A DNA stretch of 64,000 nucleotides from CBDANZ01 sp965197865. Its GTDB lineage: Bacteria; Acidobacteriota; Vicinamibacteria; Vicinamibacterales; CAVVIG01. The notes beneath the pieces are model-generated. The model saw only the letters and a list, made by a program, of their open reading frames with translations. It did no database searches and had not been told where the DNA came from. Below, one piece after another: positions 1 through 8,686 of the stretch. Positions within the stretch are counted from its first letter, which is position 1. Each line of letters begins with the position of its first letter. The position numbers were made by a program, and so were the translations under genes. The stretch lies in contig CBDANZ010000005.1 in the NCBI GenBank assembly GCA_965197865.1, positions 310,001 to 374,000 of the forward strand, read 5' to 3'.

Positions 1-2
1 CC

Positions 3-1469
3 TCCACCGAGCACCACGAGTCGCACGCCGCCAGTGCGTTCTTCGCCTCGCCCTTTCAGGACGCCGCGATCCTGACACTGGACGGCGTCGGAGAGTGGGC
101 CACTGCCAGCTACGGAGTCGGGCACGCGAATCGGATCGAGCTGACGCAGGAGCTGCGATTTCCGCACTCGCTGGGGCTCCTCTACTCTGCCTTCACCTAC
201 TACACGGGGTTCAGGGTCAACTCCGGCGAATACAAGCTCATGGGGCTGGCCCCGTACGGGAAGCCGACCTACGCGGATCTGATCCGAGACCATCTCGTCA
301 ACCTCAAGCCGGACGGCTCCTTCAGAACGGACATGTCCTACTTCCGGTACTGCGAGGGCCTGCAGATGACGTCACCCGCCTTCGACCGGTTGTTCGGGGG
401 CCCTCGACGCGCCGCGGAGTCGCCGATCACCCAGCGGGAAATGGACATCGCCGCCTCCATTCAGCTGGTCACCGAGGAGATCATGCTCGCGGCCGCCCGT
501 CACGTACATCGGGAAACCGGCCAGCGGTACCTGTGTCTGGCTGGCGGGGTCGCCCTCAACTGCGTCAGCAACGGCCGCATCCTACGCGAGGGGCCGTTCG
601 ACGACATCTGGATCCAGCCAGCGGCGGGCGATGCCGGGGGAGCGCTGGGGGTCGCGCTCTTCATCTGGCACCAGCTGCTCAACCATCCCCGACCAGCGGC
701 GCCCGACGACCGGCAACTCGGCTCGCTCCTCGGACCCCGCTTCACCGACGATCAGCTGGCGCGGTTCCTCGACGACCAGGGGGCGGTGTATCGGCGTTTC
801 GACGACGACACCACGCTGTGCGACCACCTCGCAGGGCTCCTGGCGGACGAGAACGTGGTCGGCTGGTTCCAGGGGCGGATGGAGTTCGGACCTCGGGCAT
901 TGGGTTCTCGTAGCATCATCGGCGACGCGCGCAGCCAGTCCATGCAGTCGGTGATGAACCGAAAGATCAAGTTTCGCGAGTCGTTCAGGCCGTTCGCACC
1001 GTCCGTGCTTCAGGATCGCGTCAGCGAGTACTTCGACATGCGCGAGGGCCAGCCCAGCCCCTACATGCTGCTCGTCGCGCCGGTACGGAAGGACCAGCGG
1101 ATCCCGGAGGCGGCGAGCGAGAAACTCGAAGGCCTCGCGAAGCTGCAGGTCGCTCGGTCGACCGTACCGGCCATCACGCACGTGGACTACTCGGCCCGGG
1201 TCCAGACCGTCGACGCCGTCCGGCACGGTCGCTATCATGCGCTGCTTGAGGCGTTCGAGCGTAGGACCGGCTGTCCCGTTCTCATCAACACCAGCTTCAA
1301 CGTGCGGGGCGAGCCGATCGTGTGCGAGCCTGAGCAGGCATATCGTTGTTTCATGGCGACCAATATGGACGTGCTGGTACTCGAGCGGTGTGTGCTGCTC
1401 AAGCGGGACCAGCCACACGCCACTACGCACGCCACCGATGAGTATCTGGCGGCGTTTGCGCTCGACTGA
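3..1469 (+). CDS. Carbamoyltransferase, NodU/CmcH family (5' end outside window)
   Basis: Enzymes of this family (NodU, CmcH, TobZ) move a carbamoyl group from carbamoyl phosphate to a hydroxyl on a small molecule. The frame is open from base 3, so the N-terminus lies upstream of the window. The first visible residues carry HHESHA, the metal-site motif of the Kae1-like domain, then LDGVGEW, MGLAPYGKP and LAGGVALNCVSNG. The C-terminal domain shows EFGPRALGSRSI and FRPFAPSV. No internal lesion is seen. Its TGA overlaps the next ATG by one base and two small membrane-protein genes follow, so this is the first visible gene of a three-gene unit. The acceptor molecule cannot be deduced. Association with an SxtJ-like protein suggests a cell-surface or secondary-metabolite substrate (inference). 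Confidence 0.93.
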   Translation, partial: STEHHESHAASAFFASPFQDAAILTLDGVGEWATASYGVGHANRIELTQELRFPHSLGLLYSAFTYYTGFRVNSGEYKLMGLAPYGKPTYADLIRDHLVNLKPDGSFRTDMSYFRYCEGLQMTSPAFDRLFGGPRRAAESPITQREMDIAASIQLVTEEIMLAAARHVHRETGQRYLCLAGGVALNCVSNGRILREGPFDDIWIQPAAGDAGGALGVALFIWHQLLNHPRPAAPDDRQLGSLLGPRFTDDQLARFLDDQGAVYRRFDDDTTLCDHLAGLLADENVVGWFQGRMEFGPRALGSRSIIGDARSQSMQSVMNRKIKFRESFRPFAPSVLQDRVSEYFDMREGQPSPYMLLVAPVRKDQRIPEAASEKLEGLAKLQVARSTVPAITHVDYSARVQTVDAVRHGRYHALLEAFERRTGCPVLINTSFNVRGEPIVCEPEQAYRCFMATNMDVLVLERCVLLKRDQPHATTHATDEYLAAFALD

Positions 1470-1888
1470 TGATGGCCGTCATCGAGATCAACACGCATCC
1501 GTCACGCCGAGACCTGTTGTGGTTCGGCCTGCTCCTGCCGGTCTTTTTCGCAATCGTCGGTGCGCTGGTCTGGCGGAGGACCGGGGCGCTCGCGGCAGGC
1601 ACCGCGGTCTGGACGGTCGGTGGAACCGTCAGTACGCTCTTCGCCCTCTGGCCGGCCAGCCGGCGCCGGATCTATGTGGGCTGGATGTATGTCGTCTACC
1701 CAATCGGGTGGACGGTGTCGCATCTGCTTCTGGGCGTGGTCTACTTCATGGTCATCACCCCGATCGGGCTCGCTCTGCGGATGCTGCGCCGCGACCCACT
1801 GGAGCGCTCCTTCGACTACGGGGCAACCACCTATTGGGTCCGTCACAACCCGGCGGGTCGCATCGAGCGATACCTGCGCCAGTTCTGA
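1469..1888 (+). CDS. SxtJ-like membrane protein
   Basis: This 139-residue protein has about three hydrophobic helices: residues 15-34, 40-60 and 72-98. It resembles the SxtJ family, named for the saxitoxin cluster and commonly found beside carbamoyltransferases. The C-terminal part, with LRRDPLERSF and a YWVRHNP stretch, is the conserved tail of that family. Translation is probably coupled to the carbamoyltransferase because the start ATG shares a base with its TGA. Biochemical function is unknown. Position and membrane topology suggest an anchoring or partner role for the carbamoyltransferase. The family call is made from pattern memory and the operon context, without a search. Confidence 0.75.
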   Translation: MMAVIEINTHPSRRDLLWFGLLLPVFFAIVGALVWRRTGALAAGTAVWTVGGTVSTLFALWPASRRRIYVGWMYVVYPIGWTVSHLLLGVVYFMVITPIGLALRMLRRDPLERSFDYGATTYWVRHNPAGRIERYLRQF

Positions 1889-1906
1889 GGGCTAGAGAGG
1901 TCGAAG

Positions 1907-2119
1907 ATGACCAGGACTGAATCTCACGAAAAAGACGCGAACGACTTCGCGAGCTGGGCTACGCAGACACGACCCGGGTTGCTCGCCGAGCTCTGGGAAT
2001 TTCTGCGTCACAACAAGAAGTGGTGGCTGACGCCCATCATCCTGGTGCTGCTGCTCATCGGTGCGCTGATCCTGTTGGCCGGGACGGCGGCCGCGCCCTT
2101 CATCAACCCGCTGTTTTAG
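1907..2119 (+). CDS. Small single-pass membrane protein, DUF5989-like
   Basis: A 70-residue protein whose second half is LWEFLRHNKKWWLTP followed by a strong transmembrane helix (residues 48-63) and the ending APFINPLF. The W-E-F-L-R/K-K-x-W-L-x-P-I block before one helix, and the short IxxLF tail, are typical of DUF5989 proteins encoded next to carbamoyltransferases. The N-terminal 25 residues are polar. The start ATG follows GAGAGGTC at suitable spacing. It is the third gene of the unit and ends in a hairpin with a T-run. Role unknown. Confidence 0.75.
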   Translation: MTRTESHEKDANDFASWATQTRPGLLAELWEFLRHNKKWWLTPIILVLLLIGALILLAGTAAAPFINPLF

Positions 2120-2179
2120 CGACGTTGCGTCTAGAACACCCTGACGACGGTCGACGCAGCATCGCTAGGCGGCTTTTTT
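2118..2179 (+). terminator. Rho-independent terminator of the carbamoyltransferase unit
   Basis: An inverted repeat starts inside the TAG stop of the DUF5989-like gene: AGCGACGTTGCGTC at 2118-2131 pairs with GACGCAGCATCGCT at 2153-2166 (12 of 14 positions). A run of seven T follows at 2173-2179 after AGGCGGC. This is a plausible intrinsic terminator closing the three-gene unit. Confidence 0.65.
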
Positions 2180-2189
2180 TGCAGCCGCG

Positions 2190-2655
2190 CTACGCCGGGG
2201 CCAGACATCGCCCCGATCGTGCCGACGATGTCTGCTTAATGCCATCCCCGAATAGGACCGGGACGACAGCCGGCTCCACTGTATCGACGAGGCCGGACTC
2301 TAGAAGCGTGCGGAACAGTTCACCTCCGCCGAACAGCCAGATGTCCTTGCCGGGCTTCGCCTTGAGCGATCGGACGCTCTCGACGGGATCGCTATCCACA
2401 ATGGAGACAGCCGGATGGTCAGCCGGACGTAGCGTGCGCGAGAACACGACAACGTCGAGACCGGACATCGCGCCACTCCCGTCCTGCTGAAGCGTAGCCA
2501 GGAACGTCTTCCGTCCCATGACTGCGGTGTCGAACTGAGCTAACAGCGCTGCGAAGTCGATATCCTGTGTCCATCACGATCCAGTCGAACTCACCATTCG
2601 GTCTCGCAATGTACCCGTCAAGGTTCGTGGCCACCTGATAGCGAAGCCGCCGCAC
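2190..2655 (-). pseudogene. Dihydrofolate-reductase-fold (RibD C-terminal domain) protein, frameshifted and 3' truncated
   Basis: Two overlapping frames together spell a RibD_C/DHFR-like protein. The first frame starts at a GTG at 2655 with RRLRYQVATNLDGYIARPNG and EFDWIVMD. After a one-base shift near 2563-2570 the second frame continues DIDFAALLAQFD, TAVMGRKTF, VVFSRTL, DIWLFGGGELFRTLLE and VPVLFGDGI. The family normally ends with another 20 or so residues after GDGI. Here the sequence degenerates after about 2238. With both a frameshift and a lost C-terminus it should be inactive. The family members reduce pyrimidine- or pterin-like substrates with NADPH. Confidence 0.8.
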
Positions 2656-2789
2656 ATTGCCCTCCCAAGAGAACGGGTCCTGCGGATACTTCTGCGCGAT
2701 AGCAGCGATCAACTCGCAGACTCTGGTCATTGCAGTTGACGCATGACGTTCGGATGGGTGGACGGCGCTAGCGTCGGCGATTGTTTTCT

Positions 2790-3035
2790 TTAGTCTCTGG
2801 GGGCAAGGATGACCTTGGATTTGAGATCGACTACTTGCTCGGGTGCGCCTTCGATGTACTCGATGACCATTCTGCAGCACGGCGCGCTCACGCCGGCGCG
2901 CGCGGTCAGGCCGCGCATCATCGCCGCGTGGAGCATCGTGGGATCGGTCCCGAAGGTTTCGAGGTAGTGGTCTTTCGCGCCCTTCGGCTTGCTGGCTGGA
3001 TTCCCGCTACGACCTTTCGTGAAGGGCCTTGATTT
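2790..3035 (-). pseudogene. DUF5681-type fragment (phage-like small protein)
   Basis: The minus frame from 3035 to the TAA at 2790 reads FTKGRSGNPASKPKGAKD near its start, which is the G-x-S-G-N-P-x-x-x-P-K-G signature of DUF5681. About 50 more residues follow and end in DLKSKVILAPRD. An in-frame TGA lies directly upstream and no start codon precedes the motif, so the 5' end appears lost. DUF5681 proteins are often encoded near phage or conjugative genes. Confidence 0.5.
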
Positions 3036-3280
3036 TCATTGTAATCCACAAGCCCAGCCGACGATGGCGCCGCAGGCCAGCGTATTCGATCGCGTTCTTC
3101 CTGGCCAGTGGTGCCTCATCCCGCCGGCGGGATGGCACGAATCTTTCGCGGCGGGAGGCTCGACCCCGAGGGCCATCCGCCTTATTTCATTCGCGGAGAC
3201 GATGCGGCTCTGAGCCCAAAAGCTTCGGCGTCGCGGAGGCTCAGGCAGAGGCGGTGATAAAGCCATGCGCCGCGCGGGCC
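3036..3280. other. Intergenic debris
   Basis: Short coding-like traces occur in two plus frames (for example FDRVLPGQWCLIPPAGWHE around 3088-3145, then a shifted frame reading EGHPPYFIRGDDAA). No start-to-stop gene can be defended. It looks like the remnant of a protein-coding gene I cannot identify. Confidence 0.3.
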
Positions 3281-4345
3281 TTAGGAGGGCACGAGATAGC
3301 TGGCGAGCGTCGCGAACGCGTACGCGGCGATGAGGACCACACCGAACGGACGCTTCATGGAGTCGCCCGAGAACGCGATCCCGATGCGAAACACGAAGAC
3401 GACAAACAGCATCGTGGGAAAGAATAGGCGGAAGAAGTGCGGCTCGACGACAAGACCCCCGCGGGTTGCCGCCGCAGCGGCGCCTGCTACGAAGAGGACG
3501 TTCAGGATGTCAGCCCCAATCACGTTGCCGACCGCCAGTTCACCGTGCCCGCGGAGCGACGCCTTGACGGCCGTAACCAGTTCTGGCAGCGACGTGCCGA
3601 AGGCGACGAGCGTGGCGGCGATGATGCTCTCCGGCACGGCCAGTCGCCTGGCCGCCTCGGTCACCGCCCCAATCAGCAGGGTGGCCGAGATCACGAGGAG
3701 CCCAACCGAGGCGAGAAGCCGCAAGACGATGAGGCCCGTTGGCAGGGCCACGTCTTTCTCGAACGCTTCGGGCAGCCAGCCCTCCTCTTGGCGACGTGCC
3801 CAGCGGATCGATTGCCCGATGTAAACGGCAAGACCGATCAAGAAGATGAAGCCGGTAGGCTGGGTGAGCGTTCCACCTGCGGTCCACGCGGCTGAAGGCG
3901 CTCGCACCGGCCAGCAGAACGCCACGAGGGCCACGACGACGCCCACTTGAATCCATCCCTGGCGGTTGACCATCTGGCGGTTGAGGGGGAGCGGCGCGAG
4001 AATCGACGCAAGCCCGAGGATGAGGCCCGTATCGCAGATAATCGATCCAACCGCGTTGCCGAGCGCCAGTCCGGGGTTGCCCTGAACAGCCGCCAGCACC
4101 GACACGGCGGCCTCTGGGGTCGTCGTGCCAAGGCTCACGATCGTAGCGCCGATGATGACTTTCGGCACGCGTGATTTCTCCGACAGGGCGACCGCCTCGT
4201 CCACCAGCCAATCGGCCGCCTTGCCCAGCGCCATGATTGTGACGACGATCGCGGCTGCCAACAGCAGCGGACTCATGCCGGCGAACCAGGGTGCGACCAG
4301 GTGCTCCATCAGGTGTCTGGCTCCAGTTTCTTCATTCTCACTCAA
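3281..4345 (-). CDS. Sodium/calcium exchanger family protein (CaCA, YrbG-like)
   Basis: An integral membrane cation antiporter of 354 residues with about ten helices. Both alpha repeats are intact. Repeat 1 (about residues 66-110) has GATIVSLGTTTPE and LALGNAVGSIICDTG. Repeat 2 (about 238-282) has AATLVAFGTSLPE and LAVGNVIGADILNVL. These conserved Glu, Asn and Asp/Ser positions line the ion path in the CaCA superfamily. Length and repeat spacing fit the prokaryotic YrbG group. The first 12 residues are polar, and a start at an inner Met is also possible. Its neighbours are unrelated debris. Ion specificity (Ca2+ or another cation against Na+ or H+) cannot be read from sequence. Confidence 0.92.
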   Translation of the reverse strand: MSENEETGARHLMEHLVAPWFAGMSPLLLAAAIVVTIMALGKAADWLVDEAVALSEKSRVPKVIIGATIVSLGTTTPEAAVSVLAAVQGNPGLALGNAVGSIICDTGLILGLASILAPLPLNRQMVNRQGWIQVGVVVALVAFCWPVRAPSAAWTAGGTLTQPTGFIFLIGLAVYIGQSIRWARRQEEGWLPEAFEKDVALPTGLIVLRLLASVGLLVISATLLIGAVTEAARRLAVPESIIAATLVAFGTSLPELVTAVKASLRGHGELAVGNVIGADILNVLFVAGAAAAATRGGLVVEPHFFRLFFPTMLFVVFVFRIGIAFSGDSMKRPFGVVLIAAYAFATLASYLVPS

Positions 4346-4441
4346 TTCTTCTTTTTTTTCGACTTACTACTGTCCTTCGCCAAGACTCGATCCCGCCAAG
4401 AGTCTTGATCTTCGCGCGGAGTGGGGCCGACACTCGCGGCG

Positions 4442-4748
4442 ATGCTTGACCTTTTCCTCGTGCTGCTCCAGAGCCTCGCGTCCACGCCCCGTTCCCGGCA
4501 GGCGCTGGTCATGGAGAACGGGGAAGTTCGTGCGCGTGATCGAGTCCATGGCCCGGGTGAAGCTGGGCCGGCACGAGGAGACCATCGAGGTGTGGGAGAA
4601 GGATCCCTCAGTGCAGGCCTTCACCGACCTGATGAACCGGGCCCTCGACAAGCCCGCCGATCCGGCGCAGCAGCTCGACGTCGACCTGCGGGTCGACTGG
4701 CAGGAAATCATGGCGATTCTCCAGAGCGCCCGAAAGCTGAAGGACTGA
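4442..4748 (+). pseudogene. Unidentified small protein, probably frameshifted
   Basis: One frame from the ATG at 4442 reads MLDLFLVLLQSLASTPRSRQ and VMENGE. A shift near 4525-4530 leads into KFVRVIESMARVKLG, RHEETIEVWEKDPSVQAF, TDLMNRALDKPADPAQQLD and VDWQEIMAILQSARKLKD, ending at 4748. The second part has the composition of a real soluble acidic protein. Alternatively the true gene starts at an internal GTG or ATG (about 4533-4548) and is intact at about 70 residues. Family not recognised. Confidence 0.45.
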
Positions 4749-4752
4749 AGCG

Positions 4753-5037
4753 ATGCTGCTTTCCCGCCGTGCGTTCTTCAAGCGCATCGTCGTAGGGGTG
4801 GCCGCCTCGGCTGCGGTCGCCACTGGCCGGCATCCGGCTCCTCCCATGCCGCAGCGCCAACGCAGGCTCTCGCTTATCTCCTTGGTTCCTGTTCCCTGCC
4901 GTTCAGGGAGAACTGACGAGGGCACTGTGCATGGGGCAGGCTGGGCAATCAACCTTGTGGTGGCCGAATGGATTATCCGCTGGCGGCCGAGAGGTCACGC
5001 TGCGCTGGTCACGCGTAGCGCGCCGTCGGGCCGCTAG
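4753..5037 (+). CDS. Short ORF with twin-arginine signal peptide
   Basis: The N-terminus SRRAFFKRIVVGVAASAAVA matches the Tat consensus S-R-R-x-F-x-K with a hydrophobic stretch. The rest (to 94 residues) has no recognisable domain, is Arg/Pro-rich, and may be non-native frame. Its TAG stop is the left CTAG flank of the IS1182-like copy at 5038. The start is five bases after the previous stop. It is probably the leader of a Tat-exported protein whose body is lost or out of frame. Function not assigned. Confidence 0.4.
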   Translation: MLLSRRAFFKRIVVGVAASAAVATGRHPAPPMPQRQRRLSLISLVPVPCRSGRTDEGTVHGAGWAINLVVAEWIIRWRPRGHAALVTRSAPSGR

Positions 5038-6518
5038 CAGTCTGTGTTTAAACCCTGCGATTCACGCGGCGACGGGTAGCAGCTCAAAACAATGACGCGG
5101 CGACGACCCCGGCGATCGATCAACGAATCTTGGTTCATGGTTCCCCCAGAGAGCGCCGAGGCGCGCCCATACGGCGATGAAGACAGCCAAGACGCCTGCG
5201 GCGCGGCCCTGCAAGCGCCGTGGCGTGCCGATGCCGAGGCACTGGCGCATCGCGAGCCCCAAGTTGAAGCCGCCGCCATGAATCAGTAGACGCTTCAAGA
5301 TGTTGTCGTGTCCCCGCAAGTGCGTGCGTCGCATCCCGCCGGTCTCATAGAGGTGGGCAAACGATCGCTCGGCGAGTTCCGCCCGTCGCCGCCGCAAGCG
5401 TCGCCCGCGGGCGCCCCGGAGACGGCGGCGATTCCCATGGACGGGCGCGTACGCATCCGGCGCGTCGGACCAATCGCGCCGGCCACGGTCGGGTTCCGAA
5501 ATGTACGACCGCAGGCCCACCGCAGCCAGGTCTACCATCGTCTCGTTGCTGTGATAGCCCTTGTCCGCGACGATGTCCTCCAACCTCCCGCGCGCGTCGG
5601 TCGTCGCGTGCGCGGCTTCCACCTGTTCGGCCGCCGTGATCGCCGCCGTGACAAGCGTCCTCGTGTCGCCCTGATCGGCGCCCTGCACCGTCACCGCGAC
5701 CAACGCGCCGCTCTCCAGATCGATCGCATGCTCGGCTTTGTGCGCCAAGTGCGTCTGGCCGTCTTTCATTTTCGCGACCTTCGCATCAGGATCGCTGGGG
5801 CTGGTCCACTCGCTGTTCGAGGTTTTCTTCTTCCGCGTGCGATCAAACCGCGCCAAGACTTCGCGCGTCGGCGTCTTGATCCCCGAGGCGGCGGCGAGGC
5901 GGGTCAGATACGCCTGGTAGGCTTCCCCCGTGTCCCGGCGCACGATACTCCGCATGGCGGCGTTGGCCTCCAACGTCGTCGCGTCGATCGCGATCGTCCG
6001 GCCCTTCAACAGGCCGGCGGCCGCCAGGCGCTGCTGGACCCACGTGAACACCGCCCGGTGCGTCTCCACATCGATCACGCGGCGGGTGCGCGAAATCGTC
6101 GAGTGATCCGGGGCCGCCTCCTCCAGCCCGAGTCGCAGGAAGCTCCGCACCGCCAGCGAGTCCGCCGCACGCCATGCGATGCCGCGCTCCGAATCGATGC
6201 CTTCGAAGTACCCAACCAGCAACAAGCGGAAGTAGCGACCGGGCGCCAGACTCGGGCGGCCCAACACCGGCGCGTAGAAGGATCGACAGGCGTCTTCCAC
6301 GAAGGTGTCGAAGCCGTCGGCATCCAGCAACGCATTCAAGCGCGTGTAGAACGGATGCCCAGGCGAGACCGGCAGATCCGACGCGGCAATCCACAACGGA
6401 GGTTGTTCGGGGTCGCGGGTGCCCATGGCCATGCGCCACAGTGTAAGGAGCGGGATCGATCCTGTCGATCCCCTCGCCAATAACAAGGGGCTGCTCGATC
6501 GACTTTCACCACGGGCTG
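5038..6518. mobile_element. IS1182-like insertion sequence, copy A (1481 bp)
   Basis: Boundaries come from comparing this copy with the one at 42679-44159: identity starts at CAGTCTGTGTTTAAACCC and ends at TTCACCACGGGCTG. The ends are imperfect inverted repeats (CAGTCTGTG against CAGCCCGTGG). The left flank is CTAG (5034-5037) and the right flank is CTAA (6519-6522), so the expected 4-bp duplication is not identical on both sides. It carries one transposase gene on the minus strand. The only difference from copy B that I found is at about base 5788 (A here, G in copy B). Confidence 0.9.
5062..6432 (-). CDS. IS1182-like DDE transposase
   Basis: A 456-residue transposase if started at the first of two close ATGs (6432, 6426). 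The shared sequence between copies makes longer starts unlikely because the frame upstream runs out of the element. The N-terminal DUF772-type domain includes HPFYTRLNALLD and DHSTISRTRRVID. The catalytic residues appear as IAIDATTLEAN, VADKGYHSNE and the Glu in ERSFAHLYETGGMRR. The frame is intact, so this copy may still move. Single gene in the element, no accessory ORF. Confidence 0.93.
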   Translation of the reverse strand: MAMGTRDPEQPPLWIAASDLPVSPGHPFYTRLNALLDADGFDTFVEDACRSFYAPVLGRPSLAPGRYFRLLLVGYFEGIDSERGIAWRAADSLAVRSFLRLGLEEAAPDHSTISRTRRVIDVETHRAVFTWVQQRLAAAGLLKGRTIAIDATTLEANAAMRSIVRRDTGEAYQAYLTRLAAASGIKTPTREVLARFDRTRKKKTSNSEWTSPSDPDAKVAKMKDGQTHLAHKAEHAIDLESGALVAVTVQGADQGDTRTLVTAAITAAEQVEAAHATTDARGRLEDIVADKGYHSNETMVDLAAVGLRSYISEPDRGRRDWSDAPDAYAPVHGNRRRLRGARGRRLRRRRAELAERSFAHLYETGGMRRTHLRGHDNILKRLLIHGGGFNLGLAMRQCLGIGTPRRLQGRAAGVLAVFIAVWARLGALWGNHEPRFVDRSPGSSPRHCFELLPVAA

Positions 6519-6523
6519 CTAAG

Positions 6524-6960
6524 GGAACCGAAGCCCCAGGCCTACCGCTATCGCAGCAAAGTTGGGCTGTCCCACGTGTGCCCATCCTCCCAAGTTGATG
6601 AGCAGGCGCGGACGGGGGCGCTCGCCTGGTCTGGACCTCTCACTAGGCGCATCACAGTCCCGGCCTCCTGAAACACCAGTGAACCGTCCGCCTCGGCGGC
6701 ATCACGCAGCGCCTGCCGCTCCTCCGGGTTCGCACCCTCCGCTTGAAACCGCCGTCTCTGCGGACCTTCGGACCGGCGCACCGGGGCCCTGCCCCCGCCG
6801 ATGGAAATCGGCCGCCGGGCGCCCAGACTTGGAAACCGCTCTCCCTCCTGCGTTTCCAGCACCCCAATCTCTACATCCGGCCTACGGAATTCGACGCGGC
6901 CAAGCTGCCGACGATCTCTGGCCCCACGAGCAGAGAAGGGCGGCTTGATCAACAGCGAAC
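6524..6960. other. Non-coding or degraded stretch between two IS remnants
   Basis: No complete gene. A minus-frame stretch around 6640-6770 reads NPEERQALRDAAEADGSLV and FQEAGTVMRLVRGP, which has coding character but no recognisable family or start. It probably represents the residue of a host gene between the IS1182-like element and the IS6 remnant. Confidence 0.25.
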
Positions 6961-6964
6961 GGCG

Positions 6965-7279
6965 CAAGCACCGCGACGTCTGATCACGGACAAACTGCGC
7001 AGCTACTCGGCGGCCCACAGCCGCGTCATGCCCTCTGTCGTGCACAGCACGACGCAGTACGAGAACAATCGCGCTGAAGTCTCTCATCAACCGACCCGTC
7101 AACGTGAGCGACAGATGCGGAGGTTCAAATCCATGGCTCACGCGCAACGATTCTTGTCCGTGCACGGCCTCGTTCGGAATCTGTTCGGCGTGGGGCGCCA
7201 CCTACTTCGGGCGGCTCACCACCGGCTGTTGAGAACCCGTGCCTTCCTGGTATGGAACGACGCGACGTGCGCCTGCTGA
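6965..7279 (+). pseudogene. IS6-family transposase, C-terminal fragment
   Basis: The frame reads LITDKLRSYSAAH, NNRAEVSHQPTRQRER, MRRFKSMAHAQRFLSVHG and RNLFGVGRHLL, then stops at 7279. This is the C-terminal third of an IS6-family DDE transposase: the second Asp in TDKLRSY and the Glu in NNRAE. The N-terminal DNA-binding region and first Asp are absent. Confidence 0.85.
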
Positions 7280-7592
7280 CAATGTGTGGGGGCCGAAATC
7301 GAAGGGATCGTCGCGCACGTTCCTCGTCAACTTGACTGTGAGCATGATCCCCCTGCCTGTCGGGGTCGCTTCGTGACACCGGTGGGTGCCGGTGAGCGGT
7401 GGCCTGACCCGTAACTTGACTGACCTTTGGTCCTGGCTACTGATCTGTCGGTCATCGCCCACCGGCCACTCGTACGGCGGCCAGCTGACCGGATGGGCCG
7501 TGACCCAATAGGGGCCTGCTGCACCCACGGCCCGTCACAGTCCTATCCGCCCACCCGGGCCAGCTCGGGCCGCAACCCGAGGAGGTATACCT
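7280..7592. other. 5' non-coding region of an IS110-family element
   Basis: About 310 bases without a gene, directly upstream of an IS110-type transposase and ending in a strong GAGGAGG ribosome site 7 bases before its GTG. IS110-group elements carry their bridge RNA in the region 5' of the transposase, so part of this stretch may be a relic bridge-RNA gene (inference, element ends not resolved). Confidence 0.3.
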
Positions 7593-8586
7593 GTGACCAA
7601 CCGCATACCCACGCCGCCTGATGCGCGGACGGTGATCGTCGGCGTTGATACGCATAAGCACGTCCACGTCGCGGTGGCGATTGACAGCTGGGGGATCCGT
7701 CTCCGCGATCACGCGTTCGTTGTTGATTCGGGCGGCTACCAAGCGCTGATCACGTGGGCCGAGACCCACGGGCGGATTGACGCGTTCGGCATCGAAGGCA
7801 CCGGCAGCTATGGCGCCGGCCTGGCACGTGCGGTGCGCCGCGCGGTCCGTACTGGCGGGGCAGTCGACGGCCATCCCGAAGACCGCGGACGGTGCCGTCG
7901 AGATGATGCGCCAGCTGAAGATCACGCGGGACACCGCAGTGAAGGCGCGCACCACGGCGATGAACACGCTGAAGCAGATCGTCGTGCACGCCCCGCCGGC
8001 ACTGCGAGAAGCCCTCCACGCCCTCACCGATCACGGCCTGCTCACGCGCTGCGCCGGACTCCGACCGGGCCCCATCGACACGCCCACCGCGTCCGCCAAG
8101 TACACCCTCCGGGCCCTCGCCCGCCGCTGGATGGCTCTCACCGAGGAAATGGCGATACACGACCAGCACCTCGCGCGCCTCACGACCGAAACATCACCGA
8201 CCCTCCGTGAGGGCTTCGGTGTGGGCGCCCACACCGCGGCCGAACTGCTGATCGTCTTCGGCGACAATCCCGACCGGATTCGTTCGGAAGCCGCCTTCGC
8301 GAAGCTCTGCGGTGCGTGTCCGCTCCCGGCCTCGTCCGGGATGACCACCGGCCGGCACCGGCTCAATCGGGGCGGCCACCGCCAAGCCAACGCCGCCCTT
8401 TATCGCGCCGTCATCGTCCGCATGCGGTACCATCAGCCGACCGTTGATTACGTCGCACGCCGCACGGCGGACGGCCGAACCAAACGGGAGATCATCCGGT
8501 GCCTGAAACGTTTTCTCGCTCGCGAGATCTACCAGCGAGTCATGACCGATTTTCGCGCTCGCCAAGAGCTCATCCAGGCCGCCTGA
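7593..8586 (+). pseudogene. IS110-family transposase with internal deletion
   Basis: The first frame gives IVGVDTHKHVHVAV and FGIEGTGSYGAGLARAV, containing the first Asp and the Glu of the DEDD RuvC-like site. Around 7830-7850 the frame changes and resumes at SVLAGQSTAIPKT, ending in KRFLAREIYQRVM at 8586. About 30 residues that normally carry the D-x-x-D pair (K-x-D-x-x-D-A) are missing between the two parts. The C-terminal Tnp_20 domain with the Ser region (CPLPASSGMTTGRHRLNRGG) is otherwise complete. Because catalytic acids and frame are both lost, it should be inactive. Confidence 0.88.
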
Positions 8587-8686
8587 ACGCGTGTCTTGAC
8601 ATATAGGGGCGTCAGTGCCTTCTTGTCGAGCCCGAGGTTGTAGATGTCGCTCGTCCCTGTCATGCCCTACCTGTGCCCTCGCAGCT

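Noticed and set aside
2781..3032. Plus-strand 83-codon frame
   Set aside because: It is the antisense of the DUF5681-type fragment, which has a recognisable motif.
5308..6483. 391-codon plus-strand frame across IS1182 copy A (and its twin at 42949-44124)
   Set aside because: It is exactly antisense to the transposase, Arg/Pro-rich and lacks any domain; a GC-rich shadow frame.
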